NCBI GenBank assembly: GCA_026418875.1
Contig: JAOAAM010000093.1
Span: forward strand, 1-9,268
Length of the DNA: 9,268 nucleotides
Source: Gemmataceae bacterium
GTDB taxonomy: Bacteria; Planctomycetota; Planctomycetia; Gemmatales; Gemmataceae
Reading direction: 5' to 3'
The translations under genes were made by a program, and so were the position numbers. Of this stretch, positions 1 to 7,514 are shown in pieces. Below the pieces are notes generated by a model. The model had not been told where the DNA came from. It saw nothing but the letters and a program-made list of their open reading frames with translations, and made no database searches. Positions within the stretch are counted from its first letter, which is position 1. Every line of letters starts with the position of its first letter.

Positions 1-1
1 C

Positions 2-553
<552 letters not shown>

Positions 554-557
554 CGTC

Positions 558-1169
558 ATGCCAACTTGGCTCAGCGATCCCCCGCGGACGGCTTGCGTCC
601 TCCTCGCCGTGATCGCATTGGCGTCGGTGGCCGCCGCTTGGTTCCTCGTGCCGGACCCGCCGAAAGATCGCGCCACGGGCAAAATTCCGCCCAACCGGAA
701 CCGCCGGCGGCTTCATTTAGTCGCGGCCATTTGCGCGGCAGCCCTCGTCGGGTGGATCCTGGCCGACAGGACTTGGGAAAGCGATCGAGAACAGATTGTC
801 CGAAAGCTCCTTGAAATGAGCGAGGGCGTCGCCGAACGAAATCTCGACAAAGTCTTTCAACATGTGTCCGAGTCATTTCGCTACGGATCAGCCAACAAAG
901 CCGCCCTGCGATCGCGCGGAGAGTCGGCCCTGCAAACCGGCCAAGTGACCGAGATCCCCATTTGGGACATCCAAGTCCCACCGAGCGACAGCGAGACTCG
1001 GCAACTCAAGGTCGTTTTTCGCTTCAAAGTCAAGGGAAATGCCCTGAGCGAAAATCAGTTCATCGGCGAGGGGCTCTTCGTGAAAGAGGGTCCCGAATGG
1101 CGTCTGGCCGGTGTCGAAGTTTTCTCCCCCACCGGCACGCGCGACCGTTATCAAATCCCCGGGCTTTGA
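558..1169 (+). CDS. Two-helix membrane protein with exported C-terminal domain, unknown function
   Basis: I do not recognise a named family. The 203-residue product has a hydrophobic helix at about residues 11-31 and another at 52-68, joined by a strongly basic loop (residues 36-51, ending NRNRRR). By the positive-inside rule the loop is cytoplasmic and the C-terminal domain (from about 70) lies on the outer face of the membrane. That domain begins with a helix (REQIVRKLLEMSEGVAERNLDKVF) and continues with strand-rich sequence ending EGLFVKEGPEWRLAGVEVF. This resembles NTF2/SnoaL-like alpha+beta folds, a guess from pattern only. The ATG at 558 was chosen because it lies just after the enolase stop at 553 and directly precedes helix 1. 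No strong Shine-Dalgarno is visible, so translational coupling to enolase is likely. A longer open frame from 405 overlaps enolase and is unlikely. Confidence 0.8.
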   Translation: MPTWLSDPPRTACVLLAVIALASVAAAWFLVPDPPKDRATGKIPPNRNRRRLHLVAAICAAALVGWILADRTWESDREQIVRKLLEMSEGVAERNLDKVFQHVSESFRYGSANKAALRSRGESALQTGQVTEIPIWDIQVPPSDSETRQLKVVFRFKVKGNALSENQFIGEGLFVKEGPEWRLAGVEVFSPTGTRDRYQIPGL

Positions 1170-1198
1170 ATTGCTTTGATTTGCCTAGGTCACGAAGG

Positions 1199-1966
1199 CT
1201 AATCGACTTCGAGTCGCCAAGACTTCATTTGCTCGAGCATGGCTCGGCTCGTCAGGTCGAACTGGAGCGGAGTCACGGTGATGTATCCCTCGGCGAGCGC
1301 CGTCACATCGGTGTCAGGATGCGGCTCTGGGCAATCCAGCCCGTTCCCGGTCCAAAAATATGTCCGACCTCGTGGATCGACCCGCCGATCGAATTTTTCG
1401 AGATACGGCGATATATTCTGGGGCAAGACCCGCACACCACGCACGGGCCACTTTTCGCGGCTGGGGATGTTGATGTTGATGAGCGCCCCACGGGGCAACT
1501 CATGCGCCAGGATCCGCTCAATAACGCGTCGCGCCAAGCGGGCGGCCTCCGGATAGTCCATCCGTGCCGGCTTGGTGTACTCCAATGACACCGCGATGCT
1601 TGTCTGCTGGTAGAATGCGCCTTCGATCGCTGCCGCCACTGTTCCCGAATATAAGACATTGATTCCGGCGTTGGAGCCGGCATTCATACCGCTCACGATC
1701 AGGTCGGGAGCCTCGGGAAGGAGTTCGAGCAAGGCGAGCTTGACGCAATCGGCAGGTCGGCCTTCCACCGCCCACCCGATGAATTCGTCACGCTCCGTGA
1801 TCTCCTGCACGATAAGCGGTGTCAGCAGCGTCACCGAGTGACCCACCGCGCTTTGCTCGCCGGCCGGAGCGACGACGATCACCTCGCCCAACGATAGCAA
1901 CTCCTGGCGCAATGCCCGCAAGCCGGGGGCATGAATACCATCATCGTTGGTCAACAAGATGCGCAT
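1199..1966 (-). CDS. surE: 5'/3'-nucleotidase SurE
   Basis: SurE is a metal-dependent cytoplasmic nucleotidase that removes phosphate from nucleoside 5'- and 3'-monophosphates and can act on short polyphosphate. The 255-residue product has normal family length. It opens with MRILLTNDDGIHAPG, giving the metal-binding Asp8 and Asp9. Ser39 lies in APAGEQSAVGHS and Asn95 in SGMNAGSNAG, the four classic metal ligands. Further family signatures are AVEGRPADCVKLAL (66-80), YSGTVAAAIEG and LININIP. I chose the ATG at 1966 over an in-frame ATG at 1987 because SurE proteins begin exactly at MRILLTNDDG and a GAGG (1975-1978) sits 8 nt upstream. It follows the UPF0261 gene by 30 bp on the same strand, so the two are probably one transcript. 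Its 3' end faces the membrane-protein gene with a 29-bp gap. Confidence 0.96.
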   Translation of the reverse strand: MRILLTNDDGIHAPGLRALRQELLSLGEVIVVAPAGEQSAVGHSVTLLTPLIVQEITERDEFIGWAVEGRPADCVKLALLELLPEAPDLIVSGMNAGSNAGINVLYSGTVAAAIEGAFYQQTSIAVSLEYTKPARMDYPEAARLARRVIERILAHELPRGALININIPSREKWPVRGVRVLPQNISPYLEKFDRRVDPRGRTYFWTGNGLDCPEPHPDTDVTALAEGYITVTPLQFDLTSRAMLEQMKSWRLEVD

Positions 1967-1996
1967 CCGTGAATCCTCGGGGGCCACAACCTTGAC

Positions 1997-3232
1997 CTAG
2001 CCGGGCTGCGGGACTTTGGCCATCAGTCGCAGCAGGGTGGTGGCGGCCAACTCGGCAAATGGCGGGTCGTTGATGGGACAATCCAACTCGATCAACCCAA
2101 CGTGGGGGGCCAGCCAGTGTTTCAAACTGGCAAACAGCGCGGCATCCGCCTCCGGCCACCAGAAGGGTTGGCCCTCTCGATCAATCGCCGATATCCCCCG
2201 CTTCGGAACCAAGATCGCCGTCGGCCCTCTGGCGGCACTGGCTTTCTCAGCGATCTCCTTGCCCAGCTGGTCGTTCTCCTCGGGAGTGGTCCGCATCAGG
2301 GTGACGTTCGGGTTGTGCTGGTAAAAGCGGCGATGGCGGAACTTTTCGGGCACCGTCTCCGGGGGGCCGAAATTCACCATGTCGAGAGCGCCCAGCGACA
2401 CGACCTGTGGGACGCCCCGTAAGGCGGCCGCCGTCAGCCGATCCTTCCCGGCAGTCAGGATACCGCCCACCAGTTCGTCCGCTAGTTCCGTCGTGGTTAT
2501 GTCGAGAACACCACTCACGAGGCCGTCCAAGATGAACGATTCCATCGTCCGGCCACCGGTTCCAGTCGCGTGGAAGACCAGAACTTCAAATCCGGCCTGC
2601 TCGATTGGACGACGCGCCATCTCGACGCAAGGCGTGGTCACGCCGAACATCGTTGCCGTCACCAAAGGTTTCGCATTCGAGAGGGAAGAGTCGGCATGCC
2701 TCTGCGATCTTCCACGGACCATTCCGGCCATGGCGTGGGCCGCATTCGCCAAGACCTCTCGGCTGATTCGATTCAGGCCGCTGATGTCCACCACCGAGGG
2801 CATCATCACGATGTCCCGAACCCCCACAAAGTGTTGCACCTGTCCACTGGCTAGCGTGCTGACCATCAGCTTGGGCAAGCCGAAGGGAAGAGCTCGCATC
2901 GCGGCGGTGCCGATGGGTGTCCCTGCCGAACCGCCCAGACCCAAGACACCGTCGATCCGCCCCTCTCGATGCAGGTCGAGAGCTATTTTCACGGCTCCCC
3001 GCGCGGCAGCCTCGATGGCTTGACCTCGATCTGCCGCATCACGCAGACGCTGCCACGTCGTCCCGGCGGCTTCAAAAACCCTCTCCCGCGGAATCTCGGG
3101 TTGAAGGGCTGGCTCTCCCATGACCCCGGTGTCCATGACCATGACGTCCAGTCCCGCCGAGCGCAGTAAGTCCCGAACAAACCCCGCCTCCTCGCCCTTG
3201 GTGTCCAACGTGGCAATCAGCAGCACCGCCAT
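1997..3232 (-). CDS. Tm-1-like ATP-binding domain protein (UPF0261 family)
   Basis: The 411-residue product matches the UPF0261 family, named for the N-terminal part of tomato Tm-1, which binds ATP and inhibits tobamovirus replication. The bacterial role is unknown. Visible markers are MAVLLIATLDTKGEEAGFVR at the start, VMDTGVMGEP (32-41), the glycine-rich GVLGLGGSAGTPIGTAAMRA (95-114), STLASGQVQHFVG (125-137), the second-domain start KPLVTATMFGVTTPCVE (188-204), HATGTGGRTMESF (221-233), and LVPKRGISAIDREGQPFW (341-358) near the end. The ATG at 3232 is preferred over 3304 because GAGGAGGGGG lies 5 nt upstream and the family begins MAVLLIATLDTKG. It is divergent from the TIM-barrel gene at 3335, whose product is the partner domain in eukaryotic Tm-1 fusions, and is followed by surE. 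Family assignment is confident; function is not known. Confidence 0.93.
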   Translation of the reverse strand: MAVLLIATLDTKGEEAGFVRDLLRSAGLDVMVMDTGVMGEPALQPEIPRERVFEAAGTTWQRLRDAADRGQAIEAAARGAVKIALDLHREGRIDGVLGLGGSAGTPIGTAAMRALPFGLPKLMVSTLASGQVQHFVGVRDIVMMPSVVDISGLNRISREVLANAAHAMAGMVRGRSQRHADSSLSNAKPLVTATMFGVTTPCVEMARRPIEQAGFEVLVFHATGTGGRTMESFILDGLVSGVLDITTTELADELVGGILTAGKDRLTAAALRGVPQVVSLGALDMVNFGPPETVPEKFRHRRFYQHNPNVTLMRTTPEENDQLGKEIAEKASAARGPTAILVPKRGISAIDREGQPFWWPEADAALFASLKHWLAPHVGLIELDCPINDPPFAELAATTLLRLMAKVPQPG

Positions 3233-3334
3233 GATTTCCCCCTCCTCAACCGCGCAATCCCCGGCGTATGTTAAGATCGTCGGGTTTCCACACAAAAACG
3301 GCAATCGGCGAGACCGTCACGCAGGACGACGACG
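3233..3334. promoter_or_regulatory. Divergent intergenic region, Tm-1-like / TIM-barrel genes
   Basis: These 102 bp separate two divergent starts and must hold promoters for both genes unless transcription enters from elsewhere. No strong sigma70 boxes are obvious. The best leftward -10 candidate is TAACAT (minus strand, 3268-3273) with a poor -35 (TTGTGT, 16 bp spacer). For the rightward gene, TAAGAT (3272-3277) overlaps it, without a convincing -35. The AT-richer core around 3266-3298 is the likely promoter zone. The exact boxes are uncertain. Confidence 0.4.
3238..3247 (-). promoter_or_regulatory. Strong Shine-Dalgarno of the UPF0261 gene
   Basis: Read on the minus strand this is GAGGAGGGGG, a long match to the anti-Shine-Dalgarno, ending 5 nt before the ATG at 3232. 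It decides the start against the upstream in-frame ATG at 3304. Confidence 0.75.
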
Positions 3335-4168
3335 ATGGTGTCCATGACGCGAGATGACATTTTGGCTCGGCTGAGGTCGCAGGTCGCCGCGGGACGACCC
3401 ATTATCGGCGGGGGTGCCGGCACCGGGTTGAGTGCCAAGGCAGCCGAGGCCGGTGGCATCGACCTGATTATCGTTTACAACTCCGGTCGATTTCGCATGG
3501 CGGGTCGGGGCAGCCTCTGCGGCATGATGCCTTACGGGGACGCCAATCAGATTGTCATGGACATGGCCCATGAAGTCCTTCCCGTGGTGCGCCACACCCC
3601 GGTCTTGGCAGGCGTCTGCGCCACAGACCCATTCCGCATCATGAAGCTGTTCCTCAAACAGGTCCAGGCTGTCGGCTTCAGCGGCGTCCAGAATTTCCCG
3701 ACCGTGGGACTCATCGACGGCGTGTTCCGACAGAACCTCGAAGAGACGGGAATGAGCTTTGGCCTCGAAGTCGATATGATCCGCCAGGCTCATGAGATGG
3801 GATTGTTGACGACACCCTATGCGTTTAATGAGGATGAGGCCGTCGCGATGGCCCACGCCGGTGCCGACATCCTGATTCCCCACATGGGTTTGACGACCAA
3901 GGGGAGCATCGGCGCGAAGACGGCCCTCACCCTGGATGACTGCGTCCCACGGATTCAGTCCATGCACGATGCGGCGAAGCGAGTCAACAAAGACATCCTC
4001 GTCCTATGCCACGGCGGCCCGATTGCGGAGCCTGAAGACGCCCAATACGTCTTGGACCGAACCGAGGGGATCGTTGGGTTTTATGGGGCTTCCAGCATTG
4101 AGCGGTTGCCCACCGAGACCGCCATCAGCGACTGCACCCGCCGATTCAAGTCGTTACGCCTGGGATGA
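3335..4168 (+). CDS. TIM-barrel protein, phosphoenolpyruvate hydrolase family (Tm-1 C-terminal-like)
   Basis: The 277-residue product matches the PEP-hydrolase-family TIM-barrel proteins, the same domain that forms the C-terminal half of plant and fungal Tm-1. The enzymatic reaction is not firmly established, and the PEP-hydrolase name is a family label. Visible markers are [20 protein letters not shown] (22-41), [19 protein letters not shown] (43-61), the strand [11 protein letters not shown] (90-100), [17 protein letters not shown] (113-129), [10 protein letters not shown] (160-169), [20 protein letters not shown] (174-193), [10 protein letters not shown] (221-230) and [12 protein letters not shown] (248-259). 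Each is a barrel strand plus phosphate-type loop. The ATG at 3335 has AGGA 8 nt upstream; a second in-frame ATG at 3344 is possible. It is divergent from the UPF0261 gene and overlaps miaA by 23 bp at its 3' end. Family call is confident. Confidence 0.92.
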   Translation: MVSMTRDDILARLRSQVAAGRPIIGGGAGTGLSAKAAEAGGIDLIIVYNSGRFRMAGRGSLCGMMPYGDANQIVMDMAHEVLPVVRHTPVLAGVCATDPFRIMKLFLKQVQAVGFSGVQNFPTVGLIDGVFRQNLEETGMSFGLEVDMIRQAHEMGLLTTPYAFNEDEAVAMAHAGADILIPHMGLTTKGSIGAKTALTLDDCVPRIQSMHDAAKRVNKDILVLCHGGPIAEPEDAQYVLDRTEGIVGFYGASSIERLPTETAISDCTRRFKSLRLG

Positions 4169-5081
4169 GATCGTCGGGCCAGGCATCGCCTCGAACCGGC
4201 ACGCGAATCAGGCCCGGCAGACTGCGAAACCAAGTTAGTTGTCGTCGGGCGAATTGACGGCTGCGGCGTTGAATCGAACAGCGGGCCGTCTCAAGATCGA
4301 TCCGCCCTTCGACAAAGTCGCGCATCTCGGCGTACCCCAGGGCTTGCCAAGCTTCCCGGCTCATTGGTCGAGGGAGGGCCAGTAACCGACGCACCTCATC
4401 CGCCCAGCCCAGGGCAATCATCTGATCCACCCGTGAGTCGATTCGACGATCCAAGTCGTCACGTGGTCGATCCAGCCACCAACACCGGAGAGAGTTCAAA
4501 TCCGGTTGCCTCTGCCATTCCTGCTGCCAGGCACTCAGCGGTTTGCCGGTCGATTCCCAAACCTCCAACGCCCGGATCAATCGTCGAGTGTCGTTCGGAT
4601 GCAAGCGGGCAGCTAGCGTGGGATCCACTTGTTGCAAGCGCTGGTGCAAGGCCGCCGATCCGTGCTCCAGCCCGATCTTTTCGAGCCGCGAGCGAATCTC
4701 CCGATCGGCCGGCGGACCCGAAAATAGGCCGAACAGGAGTGCCTTCAGGTACAACGGCGTGCCACCCACGAAAATGATTTGGCGGCCCCGACGATCGATG
4801 TCGCGGCAGAAAGCGAGGGCACGCTGCAACCACCAGGCCACATTGGCCGACTGCCAAGGCTCAAGCTCGTCGATCAAGTGGTGCGGCACCCGTCGCCGCT
4901 GCTCTTCCGTCGGCTTGGCGGTGCCGATGTCCAGACCCCGGTACAGGGTCATGGAGTCCATGCTGACGATTTCCCCGCCGTAGAGTTCTGCGAGCCGCAA
5001 CGCAAATTCGGACTTTCCGCACCCGGTCGCCCCAGTGATGACCCAAGCCGGCTTGGACAATCGGAGTTCTGCCAAGCGCAT
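4146..5081 (-). CDS. miaA: tRNA dimethylallyltransferase MiaA
   Basis: MiaA transfers a dimethylallyl group to N6 of adenosine 37 in tRNAs that read codons starting with U, which stabilises codon pairing. The 311-residue product has typical length. Motifs are the P-loop GATGCGKS (17-24), [17 protein letters not shown] (42-58), [11 protein letters not shown] (65-75), [15 protein letters not shown] (104-118), [21 protein letters not shown] (163-183), ALGYAEM (247-253) and the C-terminal [12 protein letters not shown] (275-286). The common MQ of the [16 protein letters not shown] stretch reads MT here, a mild variation. The start at 5081 was chosen because the P-loop should lie near residue 15-20. 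The open frame continues upstream to 5459 but overlaps the divergent SRPBCC gene and carries no MiaA sequence. The 3' end overlaps the TIM-barrel gene tail to tail (4146-4168). Confidence 0.96.
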   Translation of the reverse strand: MRLAELRLSKPAWVITGATGCGKSEFALRLAELYGGEIVSMDSMTLYRGLDIGTAKPTEEQRRRVPHHLIDELEPWQSANVAWWLQRALAFCRDIDRRGRQIIFVGGTPLYLKALLFGLFSGPPADREIRSRLEKIGLEHGSAALHQRLQQVDPTLAARLHPNDTRRLIRALEVWESTGKPLSAWQQEWQRQPDLNSLRCWWLDRPRDDLDRRIDSRVDQMIALGWADEVRRLLALPRPMSREAWQALGYAEMRDFVEGRIDLETARCSIQRRSRQFARRQLTWFRSLPGLIRVPVRGDAWPDDLIPGVTT

Positions 5082-5154
5082 GCCGCTCGCCCCCGGACCA
5101 TGAACATTCAAATCGATACACTGACCTATGCTAACGCGAACCGGGTCCGCCAGT

Positions 5155-5160
5155 GGGGAG
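5155..5160 (+). promoter_or_regulatory. Shine-Dalgarno GGGGAG deciding a GTG start
   Basis: GGGGAG ends 5 nt before the GTG at 5166, while the in-frame ATG at 5100 has no purine-rich sequence in front of it. This is the main sequence argument for the shorter SRPBCC protein. Confidence 0.5.
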
Positions 5161-5165
5161 CGAAC

Positions 5166-5624
5166 GTGCCTGAATTTCGCGCCGATGCCGAGTTCGATTG
5201 TGAACCCGGAGTGATTTTCGATTTTTTGATTCGGCCGGCCAATGTCGTTCGCTTGTCGCCCCCCGACGTTCAGGTTCGGCTCATCGAAGGTCCGCCGGTC
5301 GTCCAGCTCGGCTCGAAAGTCACGATCGAAGCGCGGAACTTTGGCCTGCGACAACGGTTCTCCGTGCAGATTATCGAGTGGGAGGAGAACGAACTGCTGA
5401 CCGACGAGCAGATCGAGGGGCCTTTCCGTTTTTACCGACACTCCCGCCGGCTTGAGCATAGGCCCGGCGGCAGCCGGTTGGTCGAGGTTGTCGAATTTTC
5501 CCCACCGGGCGGAATGCTCGGGATGCTTCTCTCGGCCGAGCGATTACAACGTTATCTCGCAGAATTGCATGAACATCGGGTCTCCGCGATGCGAGGATTA
5601 TTGGGTGCGTCGGGGTCTGAATGA
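5166..5624 (+). CDS. SRPBCC family (START/Bet v1-like fold) protein
   Basis: The 152-residue product (counted from GTG) reads as an SRPBCC ligand-binding-fold protein. An opening strand FRADAEFDCEPGVIFDFL is followed by IRPANVVRLSPPDVQVRLIEGPPVVQLGSKV (22-52), the strand pair EARNFGLRQRFSVQIIEWEENELLTDEQIEGPF (55-87), FRHS-type strands, and a long C-terminal helix from about 118. Such folds bind hydrophobic ligands; the ligand here cannot be told. The start is uncertain. GTG 5166 has a good ribosome-binding site and leaves 84 bp to the divergent miaA start, while ATG 5100 would add 22 residues that look unstructured and leave only 18 bp. The stop overlaps the HAD gene start as ATGA (5621-5624), so it is probably translationally coupled as the first gene of a four-gene unit. 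Confidence 0.85.
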   Translation: MPEFRADAEFDCEPGVIFDFLIRPANVVRLSPPDVQVRLIEGPPVVQLGSKVTIEARNFGLRQRFSVQIIEWEENELLTDEQIEGPFRFYRHSRRLEHRPGGSRLVEVVEFSPPGGMLGMLLSAERLQRYLAELHEHRVSAMRGLLGASGSE

Positions 5625-6457
5625 TGGCGAGTTGGTGGCTGGATGAGGAGATCGAAGTCCTCCGTTCGGATCTGCCCCGGGGTCGTTTTCGCGGTGTGCT
5701 CTTTGATTTCGACGGCACCTTGTCGCTGATCCGCGAAGGCTGGCCGCAGGTCATGATCCCCATGATGGTGGAGAAACTGCGGGCGACCGGCACAGCAGAG
5801 AGCGATGAGCAACTGCATGCAGCCGTCGAAGATTTCGTGATGCGGTTGAACGGTCGGCAAACCATCTACCAGATGATTCAGCTAGCTGAGGAAATTCGCA
5901 AACGGGGCGGCACGCCGAAAGATCCACTGGAGTACAAACACGAATACCACGACCGCTTGATGCAGCGAATTCGCAGCCGCATCGAGGCGCTCGAATCGGG
6001 AAAGGCGGCACCCCATGAGTGGACCGTGCCCGAATCGCATGCGTTGCTCGAGAGCCTTCGGCGCCGAGGGCTAACGCTGTATCTTGCCAGCGGTACTGAC
6101 TTGAAATTCGTGCGGCAGGAGGCAAAACTGCTCGGGCTGTCCGACTACTTCGAACCGCACATCTACGGAGCGCTCGACGACTATCAGAATTTTTCCAAAC
6201 GGATGATCGTGGAGAGGATCCTGCGTGAGAACAATCTCAGCGGTGAGGAATTGCTCGGCTTCGGGGACGGATTTGTCGAAATCGAGGAGGTCCGTCGTGC
6301 CGGGGGGGTCGCTGTGGCGGTGGCTAGCGATGAGGTCGCCCGACAGGGGATCAACCAGTGGAAGCGCCGGCGGCTCGTCGATGCCGGGGCCGACATCGTC
6401 ATCCCGGAGTACCGTCGCCATCCGCGGTTGTTGAGTTGGTTGTTCGCCGAGAATTGA
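5621..6457 (+). CDS. HAD superfamily hydrolase (phosphatase)
   Basis: The 278-residue product is a haloacid-dehalogenase-type phosphatase, cytoplasmic, probably acting on a phospho-sugar or similar small metabolite. All four motifs are visible: motif I VLFDFDGTLS (nucleophile Asp29, acid/base Asp31), motif II LASGTD (Ser157), motif III Lys193 in NFSKRM, and motif IV GFGDGFVEIE (Asp216, Glu220). A largely helical insertion between about 38 and 135 is a C1-type cap that would set substrate choice. The first ATG at 5621 overlaps the preceding stop; a second ATG at 5624 is equally possible. The next gene starts 2 bp after its stop, so tight co-expression is expected. The substrate cannot be read from sequence, but the neighbouring PfkB kinase makes a sugar phosphate plausible. 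The HAD assignment is secure. Confidence 0.92.
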   Translation: MMASWWLDEEIEVLRSDLPRGRFRGVLFDFDGTLSLIREGWPQVMIPMMVEKLRATGTAESDEQLHAAVEDFVMRLNGRQTIYQMIQLAEEIRKRGGTPKDPLEYKHEYHDRLMQRIRSRIEALESGKAAPHEWTVPESHALLESLRRRGLTLYLASGTDLKFVRQEAKLLGLSDYFEPHIYGALDDYQNFSKRMIVERILRENNLSGEELLGFGDGFVEIEEVRRAGGVAVAVASDEVARQGINQWKRRRLVDAGADIVIPEYRRHPRLLSWLFAEN

Positions 6458-6459
6458 AG

Positions 6460-7431
6460 ATGCCGTTCCCGCAGTTTGACCGCTCTCGCCTTCGCATCCA
6501 GCCTCTGTCCGCTCGAGTTCATGATCTCACGTTGGATCGGTTCCTGGCCCTGGACGATCCACCGTCGGATTTCTCGCATCCGGCCCTGCCCATCCTCGGG
6601 GAGCGACTGATCGCGGCTCAGCAACGAAACTCTGCTCGTATCCTGCTGATGGGGGCACATGTTCTTCGGGCCGGGGTGTCCCGCCAACTGATCGACATGT
6701 TGGAGCGCGGGTGGATCGACCACGTTGCGATGAATGGCGCCGGGCCGATCCATGATTGGGAGTTGGCCCTCATTGGTGCGACGACCGAAAGCGTCGCACG
6801 GTATGTCTCGTCGGGCGAATTCGGCTTGTGGCAAGAGACCGGGAGAATCAACGACGCCATCCGACAAGGTGCCGCCGAGGGGCTAGGGCTGGGGGAAGCG
6901 ATTGGCCGAGCCATCCTTCTTGGTGATTTTCCGCACAAAGAGATCAGCGTCCTGGCGGCGGCCGTTCGGTGCAAGGTACCTGTCACCGTCCACGTGGGCA
7001 TCGGTTACGACATTATTCACGAACATCCAAATTGCGACGGTGCCGCCTTGGGAGCGACGAGTTATCGCGACTTCCTGATCTTGGCACAAACCATCACACG
7101 CCTGGAGGGGGGCGTAGCCCTCAACTTCGGCTCCGCCGTCATGGGGCCGGAAGTCTACCTGAAAGCCCTGGCCATGGCACGCAACGTTGCCCATCAAGAG
7201 GGGCGTGCCATCCGCCACTTCACGACCGCCATCTTCGACCTCCTTCCCCTGGAAGGCGATTTGCGACGCGAGGCACCGAAGACCGATCCCCGTTACTACT
7301 ACCGACCGTGGAAGACGATTCTGGCTCGCACCGTCGCCGATGGAGGCGAGAGTTTCTACATCCAGGGCGATCACCGCCAGACCATTCCCGCCTTGCGTTG
7401 GGCAGCCATGCAAGCGGCCTCGCGGCATTGA
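6460..7431 (+). CDS. Conserved protein of unknown function, possibly deoxyhypusine-synthase-like
   Basis: I recognise this 323-residue sequence as a conserved bacterial type but cannot name a reaction. Striking motifs are ILLMGAHVLRAGVSRQLIDM (61-80), VAMNGAGPIHDWELALIGAT (89-108), GLGLGEAIGRAI (141-152), VHVGIGYDIIHEHPNCDGAALG (177-198, rich in His, Asp and Cys) and EGGVALNFGSAVMGPEVYLKAL (216-237). Glycine-rich strand-loop patterns suggest a Rossmann-like, nucleotide- or NAD-binding fold. A remote resemblance to deoxyhypusine synthase is possible, but the usual active-site lysine region of that enzyme is not evident. The ATG at 6460 lies 2 bp after the HAD stop. A longer frame from 6358 would overlap HAD by 100 bp and is unlikely. 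It sits between a HAD phosphatase and a PfkB kinase, so it is probably an enzyme of the same pathway. That a real gene exists is near certain; function is open. Confidence 0.85.
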   Translation: MPFPQFDRSRLRIQPLSARVHDLTLDRFLALDDPPSDFSHPALPILGERLIAAQQRNSARILLMGAHVLRAGVSRQLIDMLERGWIDHVAMNGAGPIHDWELALIGATTESVARYVSSGEFGLWQETGRINDAIRQGAAEGLGLGEAIGRAILLGDFPHKEISVLAAAVRCKVPVTVHVGIGYDIIHEHPNCDGAALGATSYRDFLILAQTITRLEGGVALNFGSAVMGPEVYLKALAMARNVAHQEGRAIRHFTTAIFDLLPLEGDLRREAPKTDPRYYYRPWKTILARTVADGGESFYIQGDHRQTIPALRWAAMQAASRH

Positions 7432-7461
7432 TGGATACACGCCGTGCCGGCAACTCGGGTC

Positions 7462-7489
7462 ATTACACCGCGTCATTTGATTCCATAAT
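7462..7489 (+). promoter_or_regulatory. Candidate sigma70-type promoter for the PfkB gene
   Basis: ATTACA (7462-7467, 4/6 to TTGACA), a 16-bp spacer and CATAAT (7484-7489, 5/6 to TATAAT) lie in the 83-bp gap before the kinase. A transcript would start near 7496 with a leader of about 20 nt, allowing the kinase to be expressed separately from the genes upstream. Found by eye only. Confidence 0.3.
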
Positions 7490-7514
7490 CGTCCATCCTT
7501 TCAGGTGTTGAATT

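Noticed and set aside
1152..1183. Inverted repeat CAAATC / GATTTG between the membrane protein and surE as a terminator
   Set aside because: The stem is 6 bp with a 20-nt loop, mostly A/T, and no T-run follows; too weak to call.
962..1588. A 208-codon plus-strand frame crossing from the membrane protein into surE
   Set aside because: It overlaps two supported genes, is antisense to SurE motifs, and its product has shadow-like composition.
2379..3023. A 214-codon open frame on the plus strand
   Set aside because: It is antisense to the UPF0261 gene, whose family motifs are continuous across this stretch; the plus-strand product is low-complexity, rich in Arg, Ser and Pro.
3317..3967. A 216-codon open frame on the minus strand
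   Set aside because: It lies wholly opposite the well-supported TIM-barrel gene, has no recognisable domain, and is the expected shadow of GC-rich coding sequence.
5082..5459. N-terminal extension of MiaA
   Set aside because: The frame is open to 5459, but the P-loop would sit about 126 residues too deep, and the extension is antisense to the SRPBCC gene.
6358..6459. N-terminal extension of the unknown enzyme into the HAD gene
   Set aside because: It would overlap HAD coding sequence by 100 bp, while the ATG at 6460 gives ordinary 2-bp operon spacing.
6184..6867. A 227-codon open frame on the minus strand
   Set aside because: It spans the end of the HAD gene and the start of the next gene on the opposite strand, with no domain signature.
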